Shown here piece by piece: positions 6,161 through 13,957 of a stretch of 33,188 nt of DNA (the stretch's first letter is position 1; the number at the start of each line of letters is the position of its first letter). Below the pieces are notes generated by a model. The model did no database searches. It saw only the letters and a list, made by a program, of their open reading frames with translations, and was not told where the DNA came from. Both the position numbers and the translations under genes were made by a program. This DNA comes from a virus, in the IMG/VR virus record IMGVR_UViG_3300029826_000015, positions 1 to 33,188 of that record. One strand, 5' to 3'.

Positions 6161-6546
6161 AGTTATTAGCAGATATAAAAGATAACAAGCTGATAATTAA
6201 TGACGACATAAGCAAGTATAATGACAAAAGAGTAATAGTCGAAATAAAAGAAAAAAAAGACGATAGAAGTATTGAACAAAATAAATATTACTGGGGGGTG
6301 CTAATTCCCTGCATGTGTCAAGCATATGGCGATAATGACACTATGTATATCCATGAATTGTTAAAGCAAAAGTTTATTGTAAAAATATCAGAAACTGGGA
6401 AAGTGTATTCAGGGAGCACAACGAATCTAAATGTAAATGAGTTCTGGAAATATTGTAATAATGTAGAAATGTTGATATACGAATTAAAAGGAGAAATACC
6501 GCAAGTTGAATATGAAAACATAAGGAGCTACATAAAAGGAGCATAA
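6157..6546 (+). CDS. NinB-like recombination protein
   Basis: After a short N-terminal beta segment, residues about 35-65 read DDRSIEQNKYYWGVLIPCMCQAYGDN. This is the 'RS.eQNkyyWGv.ip' signature of NinB-like phage proteins. HELLKQKFI, then SGSTTNLNVNEFWKYCNNVEML, completes the family pattern. NinB (lambda Orf) binds single-stranded DNA and helps recombination mediators. Its company with RusA and the helicase loader supports such a role. The start ATG 6157 overlaps the MazG-like gene by 4 bp. Confidence 0.72.
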   Translation: MKLLADIKDNKLIINDDISKYNDKRVIVEIKEKKDDRSIEQNKYYWGVLIPCMCQAYGDNDTMYIHELLKQKFIVKISETGKVYSGSTTNLNVNEFWKYCNNVEMLIYELKGEIPQVEYENIRSYIKGA

Positions 6547-6547
6547 A

Positions 6548-6769
6548 ATGACAGCATACGACTACTTATCAACAAAAAAAGAAGAAATAGGATACGAATT
6601 TGTTATTGAAAGGGAAGAAAATCAAGTATTGGTTATGTTTGTAAGATACAAAAATGGGAAGAGAGAAGCAAGAGGATATCATATAGATAATGTTGAAGAT
6701 TGTGAAGAAAATTTTGAACATATTCTCTTATATCCGCTTATTTATAGAGCGAGAGAATATGTAAAATAA
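6548..6769 (+). CDS. Small hypothetical protein, 73 aa
   Basis: ATG 6548 follows AAAAGGAG (6534-6541) and the previous stop by one base. The acidic protein (MTAYDYLSTKKEEIGYEFVIERE, then NQVLVMFVRYKNGKREARGYHI) looks like a small alpha/beta fold. No family or motif is known to me. Placement between the NinB-like gene and the last gene of the block argues for an accessory role in DNA metabolism, which is inference. Confidence 0.7.
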   Translation: MTAYDYLSTKKEEIGYEFVIEREENQVLVMFVRYKNGKREARGYHIDNVEDCEENFEHILLYPLIYRAREYVK

Positions 6770-6782
6770 AAAGGAGTACAAG

Positions 6783-7448
6783 ATGAACAAACAGGAGTAT
6801 TACGCAAGAGAAGAAGATTTTAAAGAAATGAGAATGATAAAGTATGACATTATAAGAAGATTTTATAAAAAATATGATGATCTTACAGAATACAATCTTG
6901 AATTATACGCAACGCATTATCAAAACAAAATATTAAGATCATCTGCAAGATATAACTTAAGACTATTAATGGAAATGTGGTATGCAAATAAAGAAATATA
7001 TAAAATAGCAACAAAGAGAAATAAAGCATCACTATATGGATTATACTGTTACAATCTTAGAGAATCAAAGATCACTATTGAAGGCATAGAAAAGATATGC
7101 GAAAACTGGGATTATATAAGTAAAAGTCACAGACTACAACAAAAATATTTTAGAGATCATATGACAAATTTTTACAATTTGTTAATAAAAACTGAAATGA
7201 TAAACGGAGAATTAACAGAAAAAGCATTTAGTAAATTGACATATAACAAGCAAAAGGAAGCGAAAGCATACGGAAAAATGAAAGCAATTGAATGGAAAAA
7301 CTTCTTAAATTATGATGAAAGCAAGCAGTCAGGGGATATTGTGCTTAATGACGGAACATGTTTTAACGTGGCTGGCTTTATTCAGTTAATGCAAAAAATC
7401 AATGAAGTTAAATATTATAGCTTGACAAAAAACAAATATACTTCATAA
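6783..7448 (+). CDS. Hypothetical helical basic protein, 221 aa
   Basis: ATG 6783 with AAAAGGAG (6769-6776). It is the last gene of the replication block, before four hairpins and a terminator. The protein is rich in Lys, Tyr, Asn and Glu and predicted helical throughout (for example IIRRFYKKYDDLTEYNLELYATHYQNKILR). It has no membrane span and no clear active-site motif. In many phages a late-gene activator sits at this position before the terminase genes, but I see no helix-turn-helix strong enough to claim that here. Confidence 0.75.
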   Translation: MNKQEYYAREEDFKEMRMIKYDIIRRFYKKYDDLTEYNLELYATHYQNKILRSSARYNLRLLMEMWYANKEIYKIATKRNKASLYGLYCYNLRESKITIEGIEKICENWDYISKSHRLQQKYFRDHMTNFYNLLIKTEMINGELTEKAFSKLTYNKQKEAKAYGKMKAIEWKNFLNYDESKQSGDIVLNDGTCFNVAGFIQLMQKINEVKYYSLTKNKYTS

Positions 7449-7460
7449 TACGAATGTGAT

Positions 7461-7566
7461 CAAAATAAAAGAAATATTCTTTTCATTTTGTACTTCCTTT
7501 TTGTTGCCAGCTTAACTAGGTTTAGGCTGGTTATATAAAGTAAGTAGATTTTCCTGAAACAAATCT
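7461..7566 (+). ncRNA. Tandem hairpins in the gap before the late genes
   Basis: Three hairpins precede a terminator. The first is 7461-7490 (13 bp, one bulged C, loop ATA). The second is 7507-7530 (CCAGCTTAA/TTAGGCTGG, 9 bp with one G-U). The third is 7546-7566 (AGATTT/AAATCT). The gap between genes (7449-7659) holds no credible reading frame. The stems could be the 3' end of the early transcript, a small RNA, or protein-binding sites. No known RNA family was recognised. Confidence 0.5.
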
Positions 7567-7573
7567 TCTATGA

Positions 7574-7601
7574 GCAGGGCAGCAAACGCCTTGCTTTTTT
7601 T
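7574..7601 (+). terminator. Rho-independent terminator ending the replication block
   Basis: GCAGGGC (7574-7580) pairs with GCCTTGC (7588-7594, one G-U) around loop AGCAAAC, followed at once by T7 (7595-7601). This is a strong textbook terminator between the replication genes and the late operon. Confidence 0.85.
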
Positions 7602-7602
7602 A

Positions 7603-7631
7603 TTGCAAAAATGCTAAAAATATGATATATA
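7603..7631 (+). promoter_or_regulatory. Promoter for the packaging/head operon
   Basis: TTGCAA (7603-7608), a 17 bp spacer and TATATA (7626-7631) lie straight after the terminator and 29 bases before the first late gene. The spacing is ideal and each box matches consensus at 4-5 of 6 positions, so this probably starts late transcription with host sigma-70. Confidence 0.6.
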
Positions 7632-7659
7632 TAGATATGAAAGAAAAAAGGATTAGGAA

Positions 7660-7878
7660 ATGACAATTGAAACAATAAGGTTGAAAAATAAAAATGGGAA
7701 TACTATTGATGTGAATATGGAAGAGCTAAGAGAATTATATTTTGAATTAAAAAAAATTTTTAATGATAATAGTCTTTATGTTTCATCTACTGCTGGAATT
7801 AACATAAAGAGTCTTAAAAATCTATGCTCCATACCCGAGGATGAAGAAAAACAAGAAAGAAAAGGGATAATAGAATGA
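7660..7878 (+). CDS. Small hypothetical protein before small terminase, 72 aa
   Basis: ATG 7660 after AAAAGGATTAGG. First gene behind the late promoter; overlaps the small terminase gene by 4 bp (ATGA). The sequence (TIRLKNKNGNTIDVNMEELRELYFELKKIF) suggests a short beta hairpin then a helix, ending in an acidic and lysine-rich tail. Genes of this size often sit just before terminase in such phages, but I cannot name a function. Confidence 0.7.
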   Translation: MTIETIRLKNKNGNTIDVNMEELRELYFELKKIFNDNSLYVSSTAGINIKSLKNLCSIPEDEEKQERKGIIE

Positions 7879-8249
7879 AGAAAGAGACAAAAAGAATAGG
7901 AAGACCAGCACACTATGCAACAACTGAAGAACTAGAAGATAAAATAAATGAATATTTCGATACATGTGAAGAAAACAAAAAATTAATTACATATACAGGA
8001 TTACTAAATCATTTAGGGATAGAGAAATCAACATTCCATGATTATTCTCAAAAGGAAAAGTTTTCGCACTCAATAAAAATGGCAAAGCAAAGAATAGAGG
8101 AAATACTTGAAGAACAGCTAACATATCGACCTACACAAGTAACAGGAGTAATATTTAATCTAAAAAACAATTATGGATGGCAAGACAAGCACGAAATAGA
8201 TTTGAGTATAAAAGAATATGAAGTTGATATGATAGAAGATGAAGATTAA
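7875..8249 (+). CDS. terS: Terminase small subunit
   Basis: A 124-residue protein beginning with KRIGRPAHYATTEELEDKINEYF, the usual start of gp1/DUF-type small terminases. An HTH-like segment (TYTGLLNHLGIEKSTFHDYSQK, residues about 38-59) that would bind the packaging site follows. A helical region (AKQRIEEILEEQL) and the family tail TGVIFNLKNNYGWQDKHEID complete it. It recognises phage DNA and hands it to the large terminase, whose gene overlaps by 11 bp. Length is normal for this type. Confidence 0.92.
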   Translation: MKKETKRIGRPAHYATTEELEDKINEYFDTCEENKKLITYTGLLNHLGIEKSTFHDYSQKEKFSHSIKMAKQRIEEILEEQLTYRPTQVTGVIFNLKNNYGWQDKHEIDLSIKEYEVDMIEDED

Positions 8250-9459
8250 GATTAAGATACATAAAAGAATATTTAACACCCGGTATTATGAACTATTAAC
8301 AAAGCAATTAAAAGATATAACAATACTCTATGGCGGAGCAGCAAGCGGCAAATCTTACGCAATAGCACAATATTATCTTATACAACTGTTAAAAGGCAAT
8401 CGAAATCTGCTTGTTATCAGAAAAGTTGGAAATACATTAAGAGATTCTGTTTATGCTTTGTTTATTTCGATTATAAATAATATGGGGCTTAATCAAGAGT
8501 TTGAAGTGAACAAAACAGAAATGAGAATCACATGCAAAAACGGTTATCAAATTATCATGAAGGGATTGGACGACCCTGAAAAAATTAAATCAATAACTGT
8601 AAATAAAGGAAATTTAACAGATTGTTGGATAGAAGAGGCAACAGAGTTAACAGAAACAGACTTTAACCAACTTCAATTAAGATTAAGAGGTGGAAAAGTA
8701 TCAAAGAAATATATGTTAACATTCAATCCAATTTCAAATTTGCATTGGATAAAAAGAAGATTTTTCGATAAGAAAAACGAGAATGTTGAAATAATAAAAA
8801 CAACATACAAAGACAATAGCTTTTTAACAGTCGACGATATCAAAAGAATTGAAGACTTGAAGACAGTCGATTATCAATACTACAGAATATATGCTTTAGG
8901 AGAATGGGGCGTAATTGGCAATCTCGTATATACTAACTGGGAAGTTAAGGAAATAGAAAGATCTTTCGACAATTACTATTTTGGAGTTGACTTTGGATGG
9001 AATGACCCAGCTGTTTGTCTTAAATGTGCAATTAGAGAAAAGACTATATACATCTTAGATGAAATATATGTTACAGAAACACCTAATAAAGACTTTGCAG
9101 AAATGATAAAAAAAATAGCGAATAGAGAACCTCTTTTTTGTGATAGTGCAGAACCAAAAAGCATAAACGAGTTACGAAGTTGCGGCATTAATGCAATATC
9201 AGTTAAAAAAGGAGCTGATTCAATAGAATATGGAATCAGATGGTTGAAAGGTTATAAGATTGTTGTAGATAGTAAATGCACTAATACAATATCAGAGTTG
9301 CAGAGTTATAAGTACAGAGAAGATAAAACAGGGCAAGTTATAAGCGAAAACCCGTTGGACAAAAATAATCACGCCATGGATGCTTTGAGATATGCGTTTA
9401 ACGACATAATGAATTTGAAAACAGAAATAAGGATAAACAAAAGATTGCCAGGAATTTAA
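8239..9459 (+). CDS. terL: Terminase large subunit, PBSX type
   Basis: A 406-residue packaging motor. The N-terminal ATPase has Walker A GGAASGKS at residues 32-39 and the Walker B-like DCWIEEA at 128-134 (E132/E133 catalytic). The adenine-binding/coupling region precedes a C-terminal RNase H-like nuclease with acidic residues in VDFGWNDPA (D251), CDSAEP (D302) and NNHAMDALRYA (D381). It pumps DNA into the prohead through the portal and cuts it. Length and domain order fit the Terminase_3 family. The start overlaps the small subunit, as is usual. Confidence 0.96.
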   Translation: MKIKIKIHKRIFNTRYYELLTKQLKDITILYGGAASGKSYAIAQYYLIQLLKGNRNLLVIRKVGNTLRDSVYALFISIINNMGLNQEFEVNKTEMRITCKNGYQIIMKGLDDPEKIKSITVNKGNLTDCWIEEATELTETDFNQLQLRLRGGKVSKKYMLTFNPISNLHWIKRRFFDKKNENVEIIKTTYKDNSFLTVDDIKRIEDLKTVDYQYYRIYALGEWGVIGNLVYTNWEVKEIERSFDNYYFGVDFGWNDPAVCLKCAIREKTIYILDEIYVTETPNKDFAEMIKKIANREPLFCDSAEPKSINELRSCGINAISVKKGADSIEYGIRWLKGYKIVVDSKCTNTISELQSYKYREDKTGQVISENPLDKNNHAMDALRYAFNDIMNLKTEIRINKRLPGI

Positions 9460-9471
9460 AAGGAGATTGAC

Positions 9472-10881
9472 ATGTTAATCAATAATAGTTTACAAAGAGA
9501 AATAATTGATATTTTACAGCAAAATGAAATAGTGAACATGACAGCAATATTCAAGGATTTGATAGAGGAACACAAGACACGAGCGGCGGAAGTTTACGGA
9601 TTAAGACAGCGAGGCAAACTCAAAGCGGCTTCATCTTATTACGACTTTGAGAATGGAACAAATGACAATAGCATAAAAGATGGTATTCCAATTAAGGCAA
9701 GACAAAAGCTAAATGAGAACAAGATTAATCATAGACTTCATAATGATTATTACAATGCAATTATTCAAAATAAGGTTGGTTATATTCCAGAGCTACATGT
9801 TACAGGTAACGAAGTATTAGAGCAAAAGCTAAAAGAGCTTAAGATTAATACAAAATATATTAGACAAATATCGGACATGACTGGCTGGGGCGTGTCTTAC
9901 TTAATGTTGTATAACGATATAAACGCAAACTTGAAAAGCACAGTTATAAATGCAGACGAAACTATATTGATTAGAAACCAGTCGACAGATGAAACAGAAT
10001 ATGCAATGAGATATTGGAAGATCACGATAAAAGAAAGCAACGGTACATCTGAAAGATTTAGGGTAGAATGGTACGATAGAAGCATGGTTTATATTTACAT
10101 GCAAGACAGCAACGGACTATATCAAATGATTGACAGCTATTCTCATACATTCGACATAGTACCAATATTCGAATTTTTGAATAATACTGATGGAATTGGG
10201 GATTGCGAATATACAATAGACTTGCAAGATGCTTATGATATAGCTATTTCAGATTTATCAAGCGAGATTACTCAAATGAGACTAGCATATCTTGTATTGA
10301 AAAACTTAGGCAATAACGTGGATGATGATTTTGTAAGAGCGCTAATTAATACAGGAATTATAAGTGTAAGCGAAAATGGAGATGCGAAATTCTTAGAAAA
10401 GAACTTGAATGATGAAGCTATACAGAATTTGTTAAAAGTACTAGATACAAATATCTGGTTGTTTTCTAATAGCTATAACCCAGCGGCTCTCGGAGGTGAA
10501 CAAACTGCTTATGAGATAAGACAGAAACTGAAAAGATTAACAGACAGCTGCAATGAAACAATTATGTTATACAAAGATACATTTTCAGATGTATTAATAG
10601 CAATGCAAAGCTGGTATAAGAAATGGAAAAACGAAACAATAGACTTAACAGACATTAATATCACAATACCTTATAGAGAACCAAAAAATGTTGAAGTTGC
10701 ATTATTAGCAGCAAAAACAGCAGGGGCGAAATTAGCAACATCGACAATTATAGATGTACTAGGATTGCCAATTGATGCAGTAATTAATGAGCAGAAATGG
10801 AACGAAGAATATATGCAAACAGGATTAACAAATGCAAGCGAGCAACGAATTAATACAACAGATAATCAAACTACAGAATAG
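9472..10881 (+). CDS. Portal protein, SPP1 gp6-like
   Basis: A 469-residue protein behind AAAAGGAG. Family marks include KNKVGYIPE-like text near residue 100, SDMTGWGVSYLMLYND (residues about 129-144), then DIVPIFEFLNNTDGIGDCE, then DLQDAYDIAISDLSSE, the usual clip-and-stem helix region. NPAALGGEQTAYEIRQKLKRL near 340-360 also matches. As a dodecamer it forms the DNA entry channel at one capsid vertex, contacting the terminase and the minor head protein. Length agrees with SPP1-type portals (about 450-500). The end overlaps the next gene by 50 bp. Confidence 0.93.
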   Translation: MLINNSLQREIIDILQQNEIVNMTAIFKDLIEEHKTRAAEVYGLRQRGKLKAASSYYDFENGTNDNSIKDGIPIKARQKLNENKINHRLHNDYYNAIIQNKVGYIPELHVTGNEVLEQKLKELKINTKYIRQISDMTGWGVSYLMLYNDINANLKSTVINADETILIRNQSTDETEYAMRYWKITIKESNGTSERFRVEWYDRSMVYIYMQDSNGLYQMIDSYSHTFDIVPIFEFLNNTDGIGDCEYTIDLQDAYDIAISDLSSEITQMRLAYLVLKNLGNNVDDDFVRALINTGIISVSENGDAKFLEKNLNDEAIQNLLKVLDTNIWLFSNSYNPAALGGEQTAYEIRQKLKRLTDSCNETIMLYKDTFSDVLIAMQSWYKKWKNETIDLTDINITIPYREPKNVEVALLAAKTAGAKLATSTIIDVLGLPIDAVINEQKWNEEYMQTGLTNASEQRINTTDNQTTE

Positions 10882-11827
10882 CTTATTGACCGAAGCTGAA
10901 AAAAAAATATTGCAAGATCTTATAATAGCATACGAAAGTATAGAAAATGAACTCCGCGTTTTTGTAAGCAAGTATGGAATCAAGGGAGTTATGCCAGAGG
11001 CTGCAAAAGTTGCACAGTATAATAGACTCAACAACCTTTTGACTTCTCTTGAAGAAAACATTAACAATATTTTGAAAAGAATCGATTATCAATTACAAAA
11101 AAGTACAGTGCTAGGTTATCAGCAATTATACTATCAGTACATGTATACAAACAGCATGACAGCAGGGCTGAACTTGTATTTCGGAATTGTCAATGAAACC
11201 ACTATTTTAGCAGCAATAAACTACCCTTTGTCGAAACTTGCAAATAGCAAGCTGTTAGCAAATGCAAGAGCTGAAACAATAGAAAAAATAAAACAAGCAA
11301 TAAAACAAGGTATAATTAGGGGCGAATCAGTAGATAATGTATCTGCAAATATAGCCAGATTGTTGGGGCTATTTCAAACGCAAGTAGGGCAACTAGTCGG
11401 GATAGATGCAGGGAAATTATATCAGCTTCAAAGAGTTGCAAGGACTGAAATGATGAGGATATTCAACCAAGCGGCAGTTGACGAAATGCTAAAAAGCAAC
11501 GAAATGGGGCTTAAAACAAGATTGCAATTATTATCGACAATAGACGATAGAACTAGACCTCAATCTGCACAAATGGACGGACAGATTAGTAATGAAAAAG
11601 GTGAGTTCAAATATCCTGATGGAAGTTACTATAAGATAGGTCAAACAGGGAACCCAGCATGGGATATAAACGATAGAGAGACAACAGTCCCATATTTGGG
11701 AGAAATTATGGGAGAGACAAGAAAAAAATTTGGTAAGATCGATGATTATGAGACATTTTCCGAATATGCAAAACGAAACAATATAAATTTTAATAAATAT
11801 GGTCAAGAATTGTATACAAAATCATAA
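10832..11827 (+). CDS. Minor head (head morphogenesis) protein, SPP1 gp7/Mu F-like
   Basis: A 331-residue protein. The C-terminal domain carries the family hallmark VARTEMMRIFNQAAVDEML, then LLSTIDDRTRPQSAQMDGQ, with GNPAWDINDRETTVPYLGE closing. The N-terminal half is helical, including a glycine-rich membrane-like patch (residues about 100-150). In SPP1 the homologue binds portal and helps DNA exit. I keep the start ATG 10832 although it gives a 50 bp overlap with portal; an AGGA lies at 10821-10824. Gene order terminase-portal-gp7-scaffold-coat is standard. Confidence 0.9.
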   Translation: MQASNELIQQIIKLQNSLLTEAEKKILQDLIIAYESIENELRVFVSKYGIKGVMPEAAKVAQYNRLNNLLTSLEENINNILKRIDYQLQKSTVLGYQQLYYQYMYTNSMTAGLNLYFGIVNETTILAAINYPLSKLANSKLLANARAETIEKIKQAIKQGIIRGESVDNVSANIARLLGLFQTQVGQLVGIDAGKLYQLQRVARTEMMRIFNQAAVDEMLKSNEMGLKTRLQLLSTIDDRTRPQSAQMDGQISNEKGEFKYPDGSYYKIGQTGNPAWDINDRETTVPYLGEIMGETRKKFGKIDDYETFSEYAKRNNINFNKYGQELYTKS

Positions 11828-11829
11828 GT

Positions 11830-11898
11830 GTATGAAAAAATATAACTTGACTATTAAAAAAATATAATATATAATACACTTGTTATAAAAAATCATAC
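11830..11898 (+). promoter_or_regulatory. Strong promoter inside a 69-bp inverted repeat
   Basis: TTGACT (11847-11852), 17 bp, TATAAT (11870-11875): a near-consensus promoter in the middle of the head operon, just before the scaffold and coat genes, whose proteins are needed in large amounts. It is bracketed by GTATGA-A5-TATAAC (11830-11846) and GTTATA-A5-TCATAC (11882-11898). The hexamers are inverted repeats of each other, while the A5 spacers are not complementary. The dyad could be an operator. Confidence 0.75.
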
Positions 11899-11930
11899 TT
11901 TTTAGGCGAAAGCATAGAAAGGACGGAGAA

Positions 11931-12530
11931 ATGATGGAAATACTAGAACAATTAAAATCTTTCATAAAGGAAGATGTAAATATCGACGAGGTTAAAAACA
12001 TCGTTGAGAAATCAAAAGAAGGACTAATCAGCCGGGAAGCATTAAAGAAAGATTATCAAGATGTACTCAAAGAGTTCCCAGAGTTACAAAGCAGTTTTGA
12101 CAAATATAATCAAAAGGGCTTAGATTCATGGAAAACAAACAATCTTGACAAAATCGTACAGGAAAAACTTAACGAACTCAACCCTCCTAAAACTGAGGCA
12201 GAAAAAAAACTTGCAGAATTAGAGCAAAGAATATTGAAAACAGAGCAAGAAAAAGCAATAGAGAAAAGCAGAAACGAGATCTACAAAAAAGCAAAAGAGC
12301 TTAAAATAAATGATGAACTTCTTACAGATATTGATGAATTTATCGGAGTTGATACAGAAAAAAATTTAAAGCTCTTATCTATTATTGCAAAAGCTGGGAT
12401 GTTAAAAGAGGGTGCAGTAAAAGAAGAATTTTTGAAAGCAAACGGCGTTAAGATAGAGGCTGGCACAGGGAATACAGCCGAGACAGACGAAGACTACATG
12501 AGAAAGAAATTCCAAGAATATAAAAGATAG
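11931..12530 (+). CDS. Capsid scaffolding protein, DUF4355-like
   Basis: A 199-residue, highly charged, mostly helical protein between minor head and coat genes, the standard scaffold position. The middle (TEAEKKLAELEQRILKTEQEKAIEKSRNEIYKKAKEL) is coiled-coil-like, and the C-terminus ends basic (MRKKFQEYKR), as in scaffolds that bind coat through a basic tail. It would guide prohead assembly and leave before or during packaging. SD GGACGGAG precedes the ATG. The DUF4355 assignment rests on size, composition and context rather than a motif. Confidence 0.82.
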   Translation: MMEILEQLKSFIKEDVNIDEVKNIVEKSKEGLISREALKKDYQDVLKEFPELQSSFDKYNQKGLDSWKTNNLDKIVQEKLNELNPPKTEAEKKLAELEQRILKTEQEKAIEKSRNEIYKKAKELKINDELLTDIDEFIGVDTEKNLKLLSIIAKAGMLKEGAVKEEFLKANGVKIEAGTGNTAETDEDYMRKKFQEYKR

Positions 12531-12539
12531 GAGACATAT

Positions 12540-13658
12540 ATGAGTAATACATTTATTACAGCGGACATGATTGCAAGAGAGGCTTTGCCAATTCTAAGAA
12601 ATAATCTTGTAATGGCAAACTTAGTTCATACAGATTTTTCAGCAGACTTTGCAGAAATGGGAGATACTGTTCAAGTGTTAAAACCTGCAAATTTTACAGC
12701 AATCGAATTTGACGGAGACTTAACAGGGCAATATCAAGACGTCGTTGAATCAAAAGTTGATGTTAGCTTAGATACTATAGCAACAGTTGACATGAAAATA
12801 ACAGCGAAACAAAGAACTCTTAATATAAGAGATTTTACAGCACAAATAATTAATCCGGCAATGGAAGCGATCGCACAAAAAATTGATTCAGACATAATGG
12901 GTCTTTATGCCGATATCCCTTACTTTTATGGAACATCAGGAACAACACCAGATGCTCTTGATGATATAACAGGTGCAAGAAAAATACTAAACATTAACAA
13001 AGCACCTATGGCTCAAAGAAGGCTCGTAATTGATTCCGAAGCAGATGCAAAACTAAATTCTCTTGATGCTCTTGTAGGAGTTGACAAATCAGGTTCAGCT
13101 CTTGCACTAAGAGAAGCGATATTAGGTAGAGTGTCAGGGCTTGACATGTATCTTGATCAGAATATTCCAGAACATGCAGCCGGAACCTTTGTTGCAGTAG
13201 CTTCTCCAACAGCGACAGGAACAGCAGGAGAAAGTACAGTCGCATTAACAGGCGGTGCAGGGGCAGAAACATTATTAGCAGGAGATATACTAACAATATC
13301 AGGTTACCAATATGTAGTTACTACAAGCACAGCAGCGTCAGGTGGAGATATCGCAGCGGCTGCAATCTACCCAGCTTTGAAAACTTCCCCATCTTCTACC
13401 GCTGTAACATTCCCAGATAAAACAGCTGGCGGACATACTGCAAATCTAGGTTTCCATCGTTCAGCGTTTGCACTTGTAACAAGACCTCTAATGGCACCTA
13501 TGGGTGGAGCAGAATCAACCGTAATGAATTTTGATGGATTATCAGTAAGAGTTACCTTTGATTATTCAATGGACTTAAAAAGTGACATAGTTTCATTCGA
13601 CATATTGTACGGAGTAAAAACACTATACAAAGAATTAGCAGTAAGATTGCTTGGTTAA
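12540..13658 (+). CDS. Major capsid protein, P22 coat-like HK97 fold
   Basis: A 372-residue protein. The N-terminus (TADMIAREALPILRNNLVMANLVHTDFSADFAEMGDTVQV) and the following DGDLTGQYQDVVESKVDVSLD text fit the P22_CoatProtein family. The middle contains the inserted beta domain (LAGDILTISGYQYVV). NLGFHRSAFALVTRPLMAPMGG near residue 300 is the usual late family motif. It forms the icosahedral shell. Base composition is a little richer in G+C, as expected for a highly expressed gene. SD AGGAG at 12530-12534. A hairpin follows the stop. Confidence 0.9.
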   Translation: MSNTFITADMIAREALPILRNNLVMANLVHTDFSADFAEMGDTVQVLKPANFTAIEFDGDLTGQYQDVVESKVDVSLDTIATVDMKITAKQRTLNIRDFTAQIINPAMEAIAQKIDSDIMGLYADIPYFYGTSGTTPDALDDITGARKILNINKAPMAQRRLVIDSEADAKLNSLDALVGVDKSGSALALREAILGRVSGLDMYLDQNIPEHAAGTFVAVASPTATGTAGESTVALTGGAGAETLLAGDILTISGYQYVVTTSTAASGGDIAAAAIYPALKTSPSSTAVTFPDKTAGGHTANLGFHRSAFALVTRPLMAPMGGAESTVMNFDGLSVRVTFDYSMDLKSDIVSFDILYGVKTLYKELAVRLLG

Positions 13659-13666
13659 TATTCCAA

Positions 13667-13687
13667 AAGGGGGCTTAATGCTCCCTT
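13667..13687 (+). other. Hairpin after the coat gene
   Basis: AAGGGGGC (13667-13674) pairs with GCTCCCTT (13680-13687, one G-U) around loop TTAAT. No T run follows, so it is unlikely to stop transcription. It may protect the 3' end of coat mRNA or reduce read-through. Confidence 0.5.
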
Positions 13688-13710
13688 GAACTTTAAATGG
13701 AGGTGAAACA

Positions 13711-13956
13711 ATGAAAGAAAATTATGTAAAATGTTCAAAATGTGGCTTAGAAATGCACCCAAGACTCTTATCAGTTCACGAAGCAACATGTAAAGTTGTC
13801 AATATAGAGAAAGAAGATTATGAAATAGAAAAAAATATTGATGAAATGAATTATAACGAATTAAAAAAATATATTAAAGCAAATATGGAAACAACACCGG
13901 ATGGTTATACTAGAATGTCAAAAGATGAATTACTAGAAATAGCAAAAGGACTATAA
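13711..13956 (+). CDS. Small zinc-finger protein with SAP/HeH-like tail
   Basis: An 81-residue protein. Residues 8-27 contain CSKCGLEMHPRLLSVHEATC, i.e. CxxC...H...C, a likely zinc site. The C-terminal 35 residues (MNYNELKKYIKA, then TRMSKDELLEIAKGL) resemble the helix-extension-helix/SAP fold that is often found in small proteins next to coat genes. Such proteins may bind DNA or act in head completion; here that is inference. SD GGAGGTG at 13699-13705. Confidence 0.7.
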   Translation: MKENYVKCSKCGLEMHPRLLSVHEATCKVVNIEKEDYEIEKNIDEMNYNELKKYIKANMETTPDGYTRMSKDELLEIAKGL

Positions 13957-13957
13957 C

